A stretch of 18,326 bases of DNA from Dehalococcoidia bacterium (GCA_030753265.1 JASMCQ010000010.1:1-18326), one strand, 5' to 3'; shown: positions 6,085-14,736, counted from the first letter of the stretch. Notes: generated by a model not told the origin, from the letters alone. Numbers and translations: made by a program.

Positions 6085-8913
6085 ATGGACGACACCATCA
6101 GCGTAAACCTGACGGTCAACGGAAAAGCGGTCACCTCTAACGTGCCCACGAGGGCCAGCCTGCTCCGGTTCCTCGGGCAGAAGAAGGTGACCTCCACCGT
6201 GACCAACAGGCTTAGCCTAATGCGGTTCCTGCGGGAGGACCTGCGTCTGACGGGCACCAAGAACGGTTGCGGGACGAACCATTGCGGCAGCTGTATGGTC
6301 CTAGTCAACGGGAAGCCGGAGAAGTCATGCCTGTTGCAGGTGCGTACCCTGGAGAACGCCGATATCGTGACCATCGAGGGGTTATCCGAAACGGGGGCCC
6401 TACACCCAATACAGGCGGCGTTTCTGGCCGCTGGGGGCATACAGTGCGGATTCTGCATTCCGGGGATGATCATGGCCACGAAGGCCCTGCTGGACTCCAA
6501 CCCCGACCCCGGCGATGCTGAAATCCGGCGGGCCTTGAGTGATGTCGTCTGCCGGTGCGCTGCCTACGGACAGATCATCGACGGAGTGAAACTGAGCGCC
6601 CGCTGGCTGAAGAACCCCGAGGAGATGGCGGTGCTGGCCAGTGGCGGTCTCAACCACTCCGTGATGGATATCGACGGCGTAGCGAAAGCCCAGGGGACCC
6701 AGGTCTACGGAGACGACGTCTTGTTGGAGGACATGTTTTATCTCAAGGCGGTCTGGAGCGCCCACCCCCACGCCATCATAAAAGGCATAGACACCGGGGC
6801 GGCAGAAGAGGTCCCAGGCGTCCTCCGGGTCCTGACGGCGTCCGATGTTCCGGGACACAACGGATTCGGCTCGATCAAGCCGGACCAACCCGTACTGTGT
6901 CTGGATAGGGTCCGGTTTATCGGCGACGCGGTAGCCGTGGTGGTGGCCGAGAGTGAGGATATCGCGGAGAAGGCTCGGGACTTGATTCGGGTGGATTATG
7001 AGCCATTGCCGGGTCTCTTTTCCCCCGCGGACAGCCTGCGAGAAGATGCTCCCCTGCTTTTTCCTGACGGGAACGTCTGCACCCATCTGGTCCACGCCGT
7101 GGGCGACGTCGAGCGGGGACTGGCCGAAGCGGACCTGGTGGTGGAAGGCCATTTCGAAACGCCTTTCATCGAGCACGCCTATACGGAGCCGGAGGCTGGG
7201 GTGGCCTATTGGGAGGGCGACGTGCTGACCCTGCGGGTCCCAGCCCAGAGCCCCTTCGAACTGCGGACCCAAATGGCCAGCGCCATGGCGCTCCCGGAGG
7301 AGAAGGTGCGCATCATCATCGCACCCATAGGGGGCGCATTCGGCGGCAAGCTCGACTCAACTGTTGAGCCCCTGCTGGCGCTCGCGGCTTACTGCACCGG
7401 GAGGGCCGTCAAGATGACCCTGACCCGAGGGGAGTCGCTGATACGGAGCACCAAGCGGCATGCCTACTCGATGGAATACCGGGTTGGGCTGACCAGCGAA
7501 GGCAAAATCCTGACCGTGGACGCCAAGCTGCTTTCCGACGCCGGCGCCTACACGGACCTGAGTCCCCGGACAATCGACCAAGCCTGCATCTTTGCTTGCG
7601 GCCCCTACGAAGTGCCTCACCTGCGGGTGGAGGGTTGGGCCGTCTACACCAACAATGTCAAGGGCGGGGCCTTCCGGGGATTTGGCATCAACCAGGCCGC
7701 CTTTTCCCTCGAGTCCTTGCTGGACGAGGCGGCACGGAAGCTGGGCATTGACCCCTTCGATCTGCGCCACAAGAACGGATTGAAGGCAGGGAGTGAGACG
7801 GCCACCGGCCAGATCTTGAGGGAGAGCGTGGCGTTGCAGGAAACCGTGGCCGCCGCCCGGGCCGCGCTGGAAGAGGAGCTGCCCGGGATCAGGAAGATGG
7901 TCACTCCCGGCTGCAAGTTGGGCATCGGCGTGGCCAGCGCCTTCAAGAACGTGGGAGCGGGCAAGGGCAAGGTGGATGACGCGGGGGCTACCTTCACCCT
8001 TCTCCCCGGAGGAAAGGTGGAGCTGAGGGTCTCGGCCGTGGATTACGGACAAGGGATCCGTACCACGATGGCCCAGATCACCCGGGAGGTCGTACCCCTG
8101 GGCGACCACAGCCTGGAAGTGATCTCCGGTGACACGGCGTTGACCCACCGACACGCCGGAGCGGTGGCGGAGCGGCAGACGCTGATCAATGGCCGGGCCG
8201 TCCAGGAGGCGGCGAAGCTGTTCAGGGACGCGTTGCTGGCCGCAGCCTCCTCCATCCTGGAGCTACCGGCCGAAGAACTGGCGCTCACCGCCGACGCAGT
8301 TTCCGGCCCGGCATCGGGCGACGGGCTCACCCTGGCTGAGGTGGAGCAGGAGATGAGCCGCCGAGAGGAGCGGGTGCAAAGCAGCTACGTATTCGTCGGG
8401 CCCAGGACCTTCGCCCTGGCCGACGTGGCGGGACGCAAGAGCGTCCCCCGTGAAGAGTACCGCAACTTTCCCGCCTATGCCTACACCACCCAGGCGTGCG
8501 CGCTGGAGGTAGACCCCAAAACCGGGAAGGTCAAGGTGCTCCGGGTTTTTGCGGCCCATGACGTGGGCCGGGCCATCAACCCTCAGAAGATCGAGGGCCA
8601 GATCGAGGGGAGCTGCCTCATGGCCCAGGGATACGCCCTGAGCGAAGACTTCCCGGTGGAGCGGGGCTGGCCCAAGGCCCGGACCTACCACGACCTCAAG
8701 GTGCCCACGATCCTGGAGGCGCCGGTGGTCCGGACGTTGATCGTGGAAAAGCCCGACCCCATCGGGCCGTTCGGCGCCAAGGGGATATCGGAGGTGGCCA
8801 CCGTGCCGCTGACGCCCGCGATCACTAATGGAATCTATGACGCGGTGGGAGTCCGTATCTACGACCTGCCGGCCACCCCGGCCAGGGTCCTGACCGGCAT
8901 ACGGAGGCTGTAG
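6085..8913 (+). CDS. Molybdenum hydroxylase (xanthine dehydrogenase/aldehyde oxidoreductase family), fused FeS and Mo subunits
   Basis: 942 residues. The first 175 or so hold the two [2Fe-2S] sites: C62, C67, C70, C82, then C121-x2-C124 and C156-R-C158 (CRCAAY instead of the usual CRCTGY). The rest is the molybdopterin-binding part, with GGAFGGK (416-422), GGAFRGFG (527-534) and the active-site Glu903 in GAKGISE. There is no FAD domain and none is encoded beside it. This matches the architecture of the 907-residue aldehyde oxidoreductase MOP of Desulfovibrio gigas, so electrons probably leave through the Fe-S domain to a separate carrier. The Cys-bearing loop of CO dehydrogenase is absent. 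Residues 16-34 and 35-53 are a tandem duplication. The ATG has GGAGG 9 nt upstream. The substrate is not readable; aldehyde or N-heterocycle are both possible. Confidence 0.92.
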   Translation: MDDTISVNLTVNGKAVTSNVPTRASLLRFLGQKKVTSTVTNRLSLMRFLREDLRLTGTKNGCGTNHCGSCMVLVNGKPEKSCLLQVRTLENADIVTIEGLSETGALHPIQAAFLAAGGIQCGFCIPGMIMATKALLDSNPDPGDAEIRRALSDVVCRCAAYGQIIDGVKLSARWLKNPEEMAVLASGGLNHSVMDIDGVAKAQGTQVYGDDVLLEDMFYLKAVWSAHPHAIIKGIDTGAAEEVPGVLRVLTASDVPGHNGFGSIKPDQPVLCLDRVRFIGDAVAVVVAESEDIAEKARDLIRVDYEPLPGLFSPADSLREDAPLLFPDGNVCTHLVHAVGDVERGLAEADLVVEGHFETPFIEHAYTEPEAGVAYWEGDVLTLRVPAQSPFELRTQMASAMALPEEKVRIIIAPIGGAFGGKLDSTVEPLLALAAYCTGRAVKMTLTRGESLIRSTKRHAYSMEYRVGLTSEGKILTVDAKLLSDAGAYTDLSPRTIDQACIFACGPYEVPHLRVEGWAVYTNNVKGGAFRGFGINQAAFSLESLLDEAARKLGIDPFDLRHKNGLKAGSETATGQILRESVALQETVAAARAALEEELPGIRKMVTPGCKLGIGVASAFKNVGAGKGKVDDAGATFTLLPGGKVELRVSAVDYGQGIRTTMAQITREVVPLGDHSLEVISGDTALTHRHAGAVAERQTLINGRAVQEAAKLFRDALLAAASSILELPAEELALTADAVSGPASGDGLTLAEVEQEMSRREERVQSSYVFVGPRTFALADVAGRKSVPREEYRNFPAYAYTTQACALEVDPKTGKVKVLRVFAAHDVGRAINPQKIEGQIEGSCLMAQGYALSEDFPVERGWPKARTYHDLKVPTILEAPVVRTLIVEKPDPIGPFGAKGISEVATVPLTPAITNGIYDAVGVRIYDLPATPARVLTGIRRL

Positions 8914-8932
8914 GTGAAAATACGCTCCTCCC

Positions 8933-8948
8933 ACGGGCGAAAGCCCGT
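8933..8948 (+). terminator. GNRA-loop hairpin after molybdenum hydroxylase gene
   Basis: ACGGGC-GAAA-GCCCGT is a perfect 6-bp stem with a GAAA tetraloop, starting 20 nt after the stop codon. No T-run follows, so it could be a weak terminator or an mRNA end-protecting hairpin. Confidence 0.35.
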
Positions 8949-9129
8949 CCGCCTCAGGCCGAACTCATATCGGATCGGGTTTGGCGAGATCGGTTATGTC
9001 AAGCAGCGCCGGGGCCGAATCGGTGGCGGAGTTGAGCGGGGGGCCGGGATTTAGCTGGCCGGGCAGGAATCCCATTCATCAAACCCGGCGTATATTGCAA
9101 TGAATGGTCACGAGTCAGTCGGAGTCCCC

Positions 9130-9966
9130 GTGAGATTTAAGCCCGGCGGCAAGCGAGTGGCGCCTCTTCTGGCCATCTGGCTGTTGGTAGCGGCTTGCGG
9201 TGGCTCGGCCACAGCCCAGCCGGCCACTCCCACCGCAACGGCACCCACTCCTACTCTCGCCGTGACCGTGGCTCTGCAACCGGCTTCAATCCCAATAACG
9301 CCCAGCGCAGCGACGGCGACGCCGGCCGCAACCACGAGCCCCACGGTGGCCATCACGCCCACGGTGGCGCCCACACCACTTCCTACCGTTGCACCCAGCC
9401 CGGTGGCGACCTCCAGCCCAACCTCCGCGCCAAGCCCCACGCCTTTGAGCGCACCTACGGTAGCACTTACCATCGCGCCCACGATGGCGCCAACGCCCCT
9501 TCCCTCGGCCACACCTGAACCGGCCAGCACGCCTGCCCTCGTGGTGGCCACCCAGGAACCGACACCGGCGCCGCCGACGCCGACCGCACCTCCCACACCT
9601 ACCCCGGCGCCCGTGGACCTGGCCTCCAACATCGTGAATTTCAAACTGGAGGACTTGACGCTGCCGGTTGGGACCACGGTCACCTGGACCAACCAGGACG
9701 CCGTTTTTCACACCACCACGTCCGGTATCGCCCCTGGTCCCAGCGGTGTCTGGGACAGTCCGATGCTGCCGGGGAATTCCTCGTTCAGCTTCAAATTCAC
9801 CGAAGAGGGCACTTTCGCCTATTACTGCCGGATTCACCCATCCTCCATGCAGGCGACGATTAGTGTTGGGCCCTCCGGAACCCCAATCTCCGCGGCGCCT
9901 CAAGGGGCCGTTGTCGAGGAAAGCATGGACGGCGGCGGCGATGACAGCGGCGGCGACGACTACTAG
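9130..9966 (+). CDS. Cupredoxin-domain lipoprotein with Pro/Thr-rich linker
   Basis: 278 residues in three parts. A lipoprotein signal with lipobox VAAC ends at C23, so the protein is probably lipid-anchored outside the membrane. A linker of about 140 residues is almost all Pro, Thr, Ala, Ser and Val, with recurring PTVAPTPLP-like units. The C-terminal type-1 copper domain carries H194, C233, H236 and M240 (YYCRIHPSSM), a full mononuclear blue-copper ligand set. The tail is Gly/Asp-rich. The likely role is single-electron transfer on the outer face. The GTG at 9130 is preferred because GGAG (9121-9124) precedes it and the signal peptide starts directly; an ATG at 9100 would add ten non-signal-like residues without a ribosome site. 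It lies between two molybdenum-enzyme genes and could accept their electrons, which is inference. Confidence 0.85.
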   Translation: MRFKPGGKRVAPLLAIWLLVAACGGSATAQPATPTATAPTPTLAVTVALQPASIPITPSAATATPAATTSPTVAITPTVAPTPLPTVAPSPVATSSPTSAPSPTPLSAPTVALTIAPTMAPTPLPSATPEPASTPALVVATQEPTPAPPTPTAPPTPTPAPVDLASNIVNFKLEDLTLPVGTTVTWTNQDAVFHTTTSGIAPGPSGVWDSPMLPGNSSFSFKFTEEGTFAYYCRIHPSSMQATISVGPSGTPISAAPQGAVVEESMDGGGDDSGGDDY

Positions 9967-10236
9967 TGCTAGATGTCGGCAAACTGAGTCACATTAGCCA
10001 AGCTTGGAAGCTATCCTAACGGATACGAACCGCTGTAACGCGGATTTATGACACCAGTACTAGCGTTTAAGCGCCGGCGATATCAGGCGGAACCGCATTA
10101 GGCCCTCGAACCATCTCAAGGTGAAACCGGTGGGCGGGGGGTGTGAGACCGGGCACATAGGTTACACAGGATCCGGGGATATAGACTACACTAATTCGAA
10201 ACAGAGCCGTGTATCCGCCGGAAAACTAGGAGTTGT

Positions 10237-10836
10237 ATGAAACGGCCCGACCAGATCAAAACCGTCCTGGATCAGGGTGCCGGCAGCCGGGTCCCGCCGG
10301 GGCAATACCTGAGCAAAAAGTTCCCGGTTTTGACCTATGGACCCGTTCCTCAGGTCGCCATCACCGATTGGAAGCTCCGGGTGTTCGGCCTGGCCGGCGA
10401 GGAAGTCGAACTGGACTGGGATCAGTTCTCCCAACTCCAATGGCGGGTGATCAACGCCGATTTCCATTGTGTCACCCAATGGAGCCACCTGGACAACAGC
10501 TGGGAAGGGGTACCTTTTGCCGACGTGGTGTCCCTGGCCCGCCCGCTGCCCGGCGCCCGGTTCGTGGTGGTCCACTGCCACGGCGGCTACAGCACGAATA
10601 TTCCCCTGGAACTGGCCATGAGAGAGGGGTTTTTCGCCCACAAGCAAGACGGCCAGCCTTTGGGCTAAAGCCATGGCTGGCCGCTACGCTTGATCGTTCC
10701 GAGCCGCTACGCCTGGAAAAGCGCCAAATAGGTCAGCGGCGTCGAACTGCTGGCCGAAGATGCTCCCGGATTCTGGGAGCAACGAGGTTACTCAAACAAC
10801 GCCGACCCCTGGAAAGAGGAGCGTTTCCAGCATTGA
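10237..10836 (+). pseudogene. Sulfite-oxidase-like molybdopterin protein interrupted by two in-frame stops
   Basis: The frame encodes a small Oxidored_molyb (PF00174/COG2041) protein of 199 codons, about the usual size of this group. The intact part to 10665 has the molybdenum-ligand Cys78 in FHCVTQWS and the VVHCHGGYSTN block. A TAA sits at 10666-10668, yet the same frame continues with SHGWPLRLIVPSRYAWKSAK, a TAG at 10729-10731, then [20 protein letters not shown] and an end [10 protein letters not shown] before TGA at 10834-10836. All of the distal half is family-like and no indel is needed. The TAG falls where I expect the Trp of KSAKWV (TGG to TAG, one change). AGGAG is 4 nt before the ATG. 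This looks like a gene killed by two point mutations. Readthrough is possible but unsupported. If only the first 143 residues are made, the fold is incomplete. Confidence 0.85.
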
Positions 10837-10884
10837 TTGGACCGGTGAGGCCGAGACCTTAACCCGCGCGGCGCGGGGTTCGGA

Positions 10885-11061
10885 CTAGGCTACCTCTTGC
10901 TTCTTCCCAACCTGAGTTGCGGGCTCCTGCATCGCCATCAGTTTCTCAACCGGCAGGTCTCGCAAGTACCCGCATTGAAAACAACTGAGGTATTTGCCAT
11001 ACATATCTTCAGCGCGGTAAAGGTCTCCCCGGCATCGTGGACAAACTTTAAACTCGATCAT
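10885..11061 (-). CDS. Small zinc-ribbon protein, 58 residues
   Basis: I translated this by hand from the minus strand: it begins MIEFKVCPRCRGDLY and contains C7-x2-C10 and C27-x2-C30, spaced like a zinc ribbon, then a charged helix (DLPVEKLMAMQE) and a short tail ending KKQEVA. The ATG at 11061 is preceded by GGGAGGAGGAG, a near-perfect ribosome site. I do not recognise a named family. Such proteins often bind nucleic acid or a partner protein. It lies between the broken sulfite-oxidase-like gene (convergent) and the divergent heat-shock promoter, with its start about 60 nt from that promoter. The coding call rests on the four Cys and the ribosome site. Confidence 0.72.
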   Translation of the reverse strand: MIEFKVCPRCRGDLYRAEDMYGKYLSCFQCGYLRDLPVEKLMAMQEPATQVGKKQEVA

Positions 11062-11122
11062 CTCCTCCTCCCTTTCCCCTCATAGATTCCCCACCCGATT
11101 TATCTCCTTCGCAACAAGGACG

Positions 11123-11151
11123 TTGACACAACTCGTATCAGACCGTATCAT
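11123..11151 (+). promoter_or_regulatory. Sigma-70 promoter of the hspR-grpE-dnaK operon
   Basis: TTGACA (11123-11128), 17 nt, TATCAT (11146-11151): a perfect -35, optimal spacing and 5 of 6 in the -10. Transcription should begin near 11158. The spacer and -10 contain CGTATCA twice (11134-11140 and 11144-11150), exactly 10 bp apart and in the same orientation, a plausible regulator site. I see no copy of the actinobacterial HspR site CTTGAGT-N7-ACTCAAG. Confidence 0.72.
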
Positions 11152-11212
11152 ATAAACATGGCAAGGTCAACGCGGGCAGCTACGGGTTTGACGCAATATA
11201 GAGGGATACCGG

Positions 11213-11713
11213 ATGCACCAGAGGTCCAGGCCAAGGGTGGTCGACAAGATGAAGATTTCACCTCAACCGCTACCGATGCGGCCTGAGCAGGCGTCTCTAG
11301 CCAGGCCGGAATCCAGCCAGCCCCCCCGGCCAGCGCCCGGCGCCACCGATGCCGAAGACACGGTGTTGCGGATGGAAGGCGTCTACATCATCAGCGTAGC
11401 CGCTCGCATCTTGGACGTGCATCCTCAGACGCTCCGCAAGTACGAGCGGATGGGGTTGATCAACCCGGGCCGGACCATCGGCATGCTGCGGCTGTATTCG
11501 CGGGAGGACATCCGCAGGGTGAGACTGATCCGCCACCTGGGGAACATGGGCCTCAATCTCGCCGGGGTAGAGTTCGCTCTGGCGCTGATAGAGAACCTGC
11601 TCCATTTGGAGCAACGCCTTCTGGCTTTTTCGGAAGGCAACCCTCTTAGTTCGGTTATAGAGCAAGAAATAACCAGCGTTTTTCGCAGCCTGAACCTGCC
11701 GGTGGATGACTGA
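11213..11713 (+). CDS. hspR: HspR-type MerR-family heat-shock repressor
   Basis: 166 residues. Residues 57-125 form a MerR helix-turn-helix with the HspR signature: YIISVAARILDVHPQTLRKYERMGL, then RLYSREDIRRVRLI and MGLNLAGVEFAL. HspR represses the dnaK operon, usually with DnaK as co-repressor, in a feedback loop. A Pro-rich N-terminal extension of about 50 residues precedes the domain, longer than I recall for HspR; an internal ATG at 11249 would shorten it by 12. The ATG at 11213 has GAGGG (11201-11205) 7 nt upstream. The gene comes first in the operon, 40 nt before grpE, whereas actinobacteria place hspR last. The predicted targets are the promoter at 11123 and this operon. Confidence 0.88.
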   Translation: MHQRSRPRVVDKMKISPQPLPMRPEQASLARPESSQPPRPAPGATDAEDTVLRMEGVYIISVAARILDVHPQTLRKYERMGLINPGRTIGMLRLYSREDIRRVRLIRHLGNMGLNLAGVEFALALIENLLHLEQRLLAFSEGNPLSSVIEQEITSVFRSLNLPVDD

Positions 11714-11753
11714 ACCCCTGCTGCGACGTTGAACTCTAACCCAGGGATGACCA

Positions 11754-12371
11754 ATGACGAATGAACCCAATGACTCCCAGGAGAACGGAGCTGAGCCCTC
11801 ACCTGAAAAAGGCGAGGATGAATGGAGCCACCTTTCAGTGGACGACCAGTTCGCAGCCCTCCGTGAATACCTGGGGGAAGCCCGGCAAGAGGCAAGCCAG
11901 AACTTGGACACAGCCCAACGGGCTCAGGCGGAGCTTGCGAACTTTCGCCGGAGGACCGAGGAAGAGCGGGTATCCCAGGCAAGGTACTCCAACGGCCGGC
12001 TCCTCACCAGGCTGCTCCCGATCGTTGAAGAGTTGGACCTGGCGGTAACCCACGCCGGCAAGGGGGGGCCTAACGCTTCCTGGCTGGAGGGCGTCATGCT
12101 GATCCAGCGAAAGCTACGTAACATGCTGGCGTCCGAAGGGGTCACGGCGGTGGACTCCCTGGGAGCCCTGTTCAATCCACTGGAGCACGAAGCCTTGGGT
12201 ACGGTGGAGACCACCGAATACCCCGATGGTTACGTCGCCCAGGCCATCCGTCCCGGATACAGGCTGCACGACCGGGTGATTCAACCGGCCCAGGTCATGG
12301 TGGCCCGCGAACCTCAAACCAACGATCAAGCAGAACAAACCACAGACCCAAAGGAGACCGAGAATGGCTAA
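11754..12371 (+). CDS. grpE: Nucleotide exchange factor GrpE
   Basis: 205 residues. An acidic, disordered N-terminus is followed by the long GrpE helix ([19 protein letters not shown]), the four-helix region with [12 protein letters not shown], and the C-terminal beta domain with [13 protein letters not shown] and [15 protein letters not shown]. It releases ADP from DnaK in the cytoplasm. The ATG has AGGG 7 nt upstream. The end overlaps dnaK by 8 bases (ATGGCTAA), so the two are probably translationally coupled. Confidence 0.95.
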   Translation: MTNEPNDSQENGAEPSPEKGEDEWSHLSVDDQFAALREYLGEARQEASQNLDTAQRAQAELANFRRRTEEERVSQARYSNGRLLTRLLPIVEELDLAVTHAGKGGPNASWLEGVMLIQRKLRNMLASEGVTAVDSLGALFNPLEHEALGTVETTEYPDGYVAQAIRPGYRLHDRVIQPAQVMVAREPQTNDQAEQTTDPKETENG

Positions 12372-14262
12372 AGTCCTGGGCATCGATCTGGGAACAACGA
12401 ACTCCGTGGCGGCGGTTATCGAGGCCGGAGAACCAGTGGTGGTGGAAAACGCCGAGGGTTCCCGGCTAACCCCGTCGGTGGTCGCGGTAAACGCCCGATC
12501 GGGGGAGAGGTACGTGGGCCAGGTCGCCAAGCGCCAGGCCGTCACCAATCCGGAGAACACCCTATTCTCCGTCAAGCGGTTGATGGGCCGGAGGTTCGAT
12601 GACGCCGAGGTCCAGGGCGCCACTCAAAAACTGCCCTACAAGATAGTGAAAGGCGCCGATGGAGATGCCCAGGTGGAGATGGCCGGCCAGGCTTATGGCC
12701 CGCCCCAGATCTCCTCATTCGTCCTTCAGAAAATCAAGCAGGACGCGGAAGCCAAGCTGGGAGAGAAGATCACCCAGGCGGTCATTACCGTTCCGGCCTA
12801 CTTCAACGATTCCCAGCGGCAAGCCACCAAGGACGCCGGCACCATTGCCGGGATGGACGTGCTCCGCATCATCAACGAGCCAACGGCCTGCTCCCTGGCT
12901 TACGGCCTGGACAAGAGCAAGACCGATGCCACCATAGCGGTCTTCGACCTGGGTGGAGGCACTTTCGACATCACCATCCTCCAGATGGGAGAGGGTGTAT
13001 TCGAGGTCAAGTCCACCAACGGGGACACGTTCCTGGGCGGCGACGACTTCGACCAGGCGATCCTGGAGTGGCTGATCCAGGAATTCAGGCAGGAGACCGG
13101 TATCGACCTGAGCAAGGACCGGATGGCTCTGCAACGGCTGCGGGATGCCGCCGAGCGGGCCAAGGTGGAGCTGTCCAGTGTTCTGGAAACGGAGATCAAT
13201 CTCCCGTTCATCACCGCCGATGCCAGCGGCCCCCAGCACCTGGTGAAACCTTTGAGCCGGGCCAAGTTGGATCAGATGGTCAGCGGCCTGGTCGACCGGA
13301 CCCAAGGACCGTGCCTCCAGGCTTTGGCCGATGCCGGGATGGCCGCCGGGGACATCGAAGAAGTAATCCTGGTGGGCGGAATGACCCGCATGCCGGCGGT
13401 GCAGCAAAAAGTCAAAGAGATGTTTGGCCGCGAGCCCAACCGGAACGTCAACCCCGACGAGGCGGTGGCCCTGGGGGCCGCCATTCAGGCCGGGGTTCTG
13501 GCGGGAGAGGTTGGCGATATCGTGCTCCTGGACGTCACGCCGCTAACCCTGGGCTTGGAGACCCTGGGAGGAGTTCTGACGACCCTGATTCCTCGCAACA
13601 CCACGATCCCAACCAAGAAGAATGAGGTGTTTACCACCGCCGCCGATGGCCAGACCAGCGTCGACATCCATGTGCTTCAGGGCGAGCGGCCCATGGCCAC
13701 CGATAACAAGTCCATCGGCCGTTTCATGCTCGACGGCGTTCTACCGTCACCCCGGGGAACGCCCCAAATTGAGGTTACCTTCGATATCGACGCCAACGGC
13801 ATACTCAGCGTGTCCGCCCACGACAAGGGCACCGGCAAAGAACAGAAGATCGTGATCCAATCCGGCTCGGGCCTGGCCAAGGAGGAGATCGAGCGGATGG
13901 TCAACGAGTCCATGGCCCACGCGGAACAGGACCAGGTGAGGCGGGCTGAGGTGGAGACGCGCAACCAGGCCGACTCCCTGGTCTATGGCGCCGAAAAGAT
14001 GATCGAAGAAAACAAAGAGAAGGTGCCCCAGGAACTGAAGGAAGAGGTCGAGGGCAAGATCGCCATCCTAAAGACCGCCGTGGCCGAAAACAACGTCGCG
14101 GAGATGCAGGCGGCGATAAAAGAACTCAACGACTCACTGCAGAAGGTGGGCCAGGCTGTTTACAGCGAGGCCAGCGAACCGGCCGAGACCACCGAAGAGA
14201 CCCCGCCGGGTGATGATGAGCCGGGTGCTGACACCGTGGAGGGTGAGTTTCGCGAGGTCTGA
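12364..14262 (+). CDS. dnaK: Chaperone DnaK (Hsp70)
   Basis: 632 residues, full length. The ATPase domain shows [36 protein letters not shown] and [13 protein letters not shown]. The interdomain linker [13 protein letters not shown] is followed by the substrate-binding domain and a helical lid ending in an acidic tail (VEGEFREV). It folds nascent and stress-damaged proteins, with GrpE and a J-protein. GGAG (12353-12356) lies 7 nt before the ATG, inside the end of grpE. No dnaJ follows: the next gene is unrelated and has its own promoter, so the J-protein must be elsewhere. [12 protein letters not shown] replaces the common INEPTAAALAYG, a minor change. Confidence 0.97.
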   Translation: MAKVLGIDLGTTNSVAAVIEAGEPVVVENAEGSRLTPSVVAVNARSGERYVGQVAKRQAVTNPENTLFSVKRLMGRRFDDAEVQGATQKLPYKIVKGADGDAQVEMAGQAYGPPQISSFVLQKIKQDAEAKLGEKITQAVITVPAYFNDSQRQATKDAGTIAGMDVLRIINEPTACSLAYGLDKSKTDATIAVFDLGGGTFDITILQMGEGVFEVKSTNGDTFLGGDDFDQAILEWLIQEFRQETGIDLSKDRMALQRLRDAAERAKVELSSVLETEINLPFITADASGPQHLVKPLSRAKLDQMVSGLVDRTQGPCLQALADAGMAAGDIEEVILVGGMTRMPAVQQKVKEMFGREPNRNVNPDEAVALGAAIQAGVLAGEVGDIVLLDVTPLTLGLETLGGVLTTLIPRNTTIPTKKNEVFTTAADGQTSVDIHVLQGERPMATDNKSIGRFMLDGVLPSPRGTPQIEVTFDIDANGILSVSAHDKGTGKEQKIVIQSGSGLAKEEIERMVNESMAHAEQDQVRRAEVETRNQADSLVYGAEKMIEENKEKVPQELKEEVEGKIAILKTAVAENNVAEMQAAIKELNDSLQKVGQAVYSEASEPAETTEETPPGDDEPGADTVEGEFREV

Positions 14263-14301
14263 ACACGGGGACTGTTCCAGTTTCGGTCCTCGCGGTTCGT
14301 C

Positions 14302-14310
14302 TGCTATAAT
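14302..14310 (+). promoter_or_regulatory. Extended -10 promoter before the 94-residue gene
   Basis: TGCTATAAT is a perfect extended -10. No good -35 lies at 16-18 nt. Transcription would start near 14317 and the leader would contain GAAAGT-GA-ACTTTC (14337-14350), a perfect 6-bp inverted repeat that could be an operator. It suggests this gene is not simply the tail of the dnaK operon. Confidence 0.5.
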
Positions 14311-14382
14311 GGGCCAACGTAGCCAGCATCTTCGTTGAAAGTGAACTTTCGATACACCGGGGGCTAAGCTGTTGGAGAGGAA

Positions 14383-14667
14383 ATGAGCTTACCGCAAGAA
14401 CAGGCAGACCAAGGGCTGGTGGGGAAGAAGGACGAATCGATGGTTGAAGGAATCGACCAGTTGCTGACCCCTCTCCAGTATCACTACCTCAGTCTGCTCC
14501 AGCGATTGATAGCCGTGAAGAACAGCTATCAGATAGATGCAAACTTTGAGGCTTCTCTGATGGCGGCCATCAACAAAGCGATCTACTCCACGCTGCGTGA
14601 TTGCATCGAATCCAACATCGGCGATGCAGCCAAAGAGTTGCTGCGCCGGGAGCACCAGGTAAACTAG
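14383..14667 (+). CDS. Hypothetical small helical protein, 94 residues
   Basis: Not recognised. After a polar N-terminus of about 20 residues it is predicted by eye to be mostly helix: VEGIDQLLTPLQYHYLSLLQRLIAVKNSYQ, then FEASLMAAINKAIYSTLRDC and GDAAKELLRREHQ. There is no signal peptide, membrane segment or Cys motif (one Cys). GGAG (14374-14377) is 5 nt before the ATG and an extended -10 promoter precedes it. It sits just after dnaK and converges on the deacetylase-family gene. Its start signals support a real gene; its role is unknown. Confidence 0.7.
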   Translation: MSLPQEQADQGLVGKKDESMVEGIDQLLTPLQYHYLSLLQRLIAVKNSYQIDANFEASLMAAINKAIYSTLRDCIESNIGDAAKELLRREHQVN

Positions 14668-14736
14668 CGTAGCCCGGCCCCCGCGGCCGTTCCCATACGC
14701 CGTGCCCCTCTGGGTCAATACGGCGGCTGGTTTCAA

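Noticed and set aside
9108..9692. Long minus-strand open frame opposite the lipoprotein linker (Gly/Val/Ala-rich)
   Set aside because: It is the mirror of Pro/Thr/Ala codons in the repetitive linker, with no start signals or domain.
10666..10731. Pyrrolysine or recoded stop codons in the sulfite-oxidase-like gene
   Set aside because: Both TAA and TAG are involved, and both serve as ordinary stops elsewhere in the window (for example TAG at 554 and TAA at 12369), so decay is simpler.
12715..13407. Long antisense frames within dnaK and within the molybdenum hydroxylase
   Set aside because: Typical third-position GC shadows of strongly coding genes.
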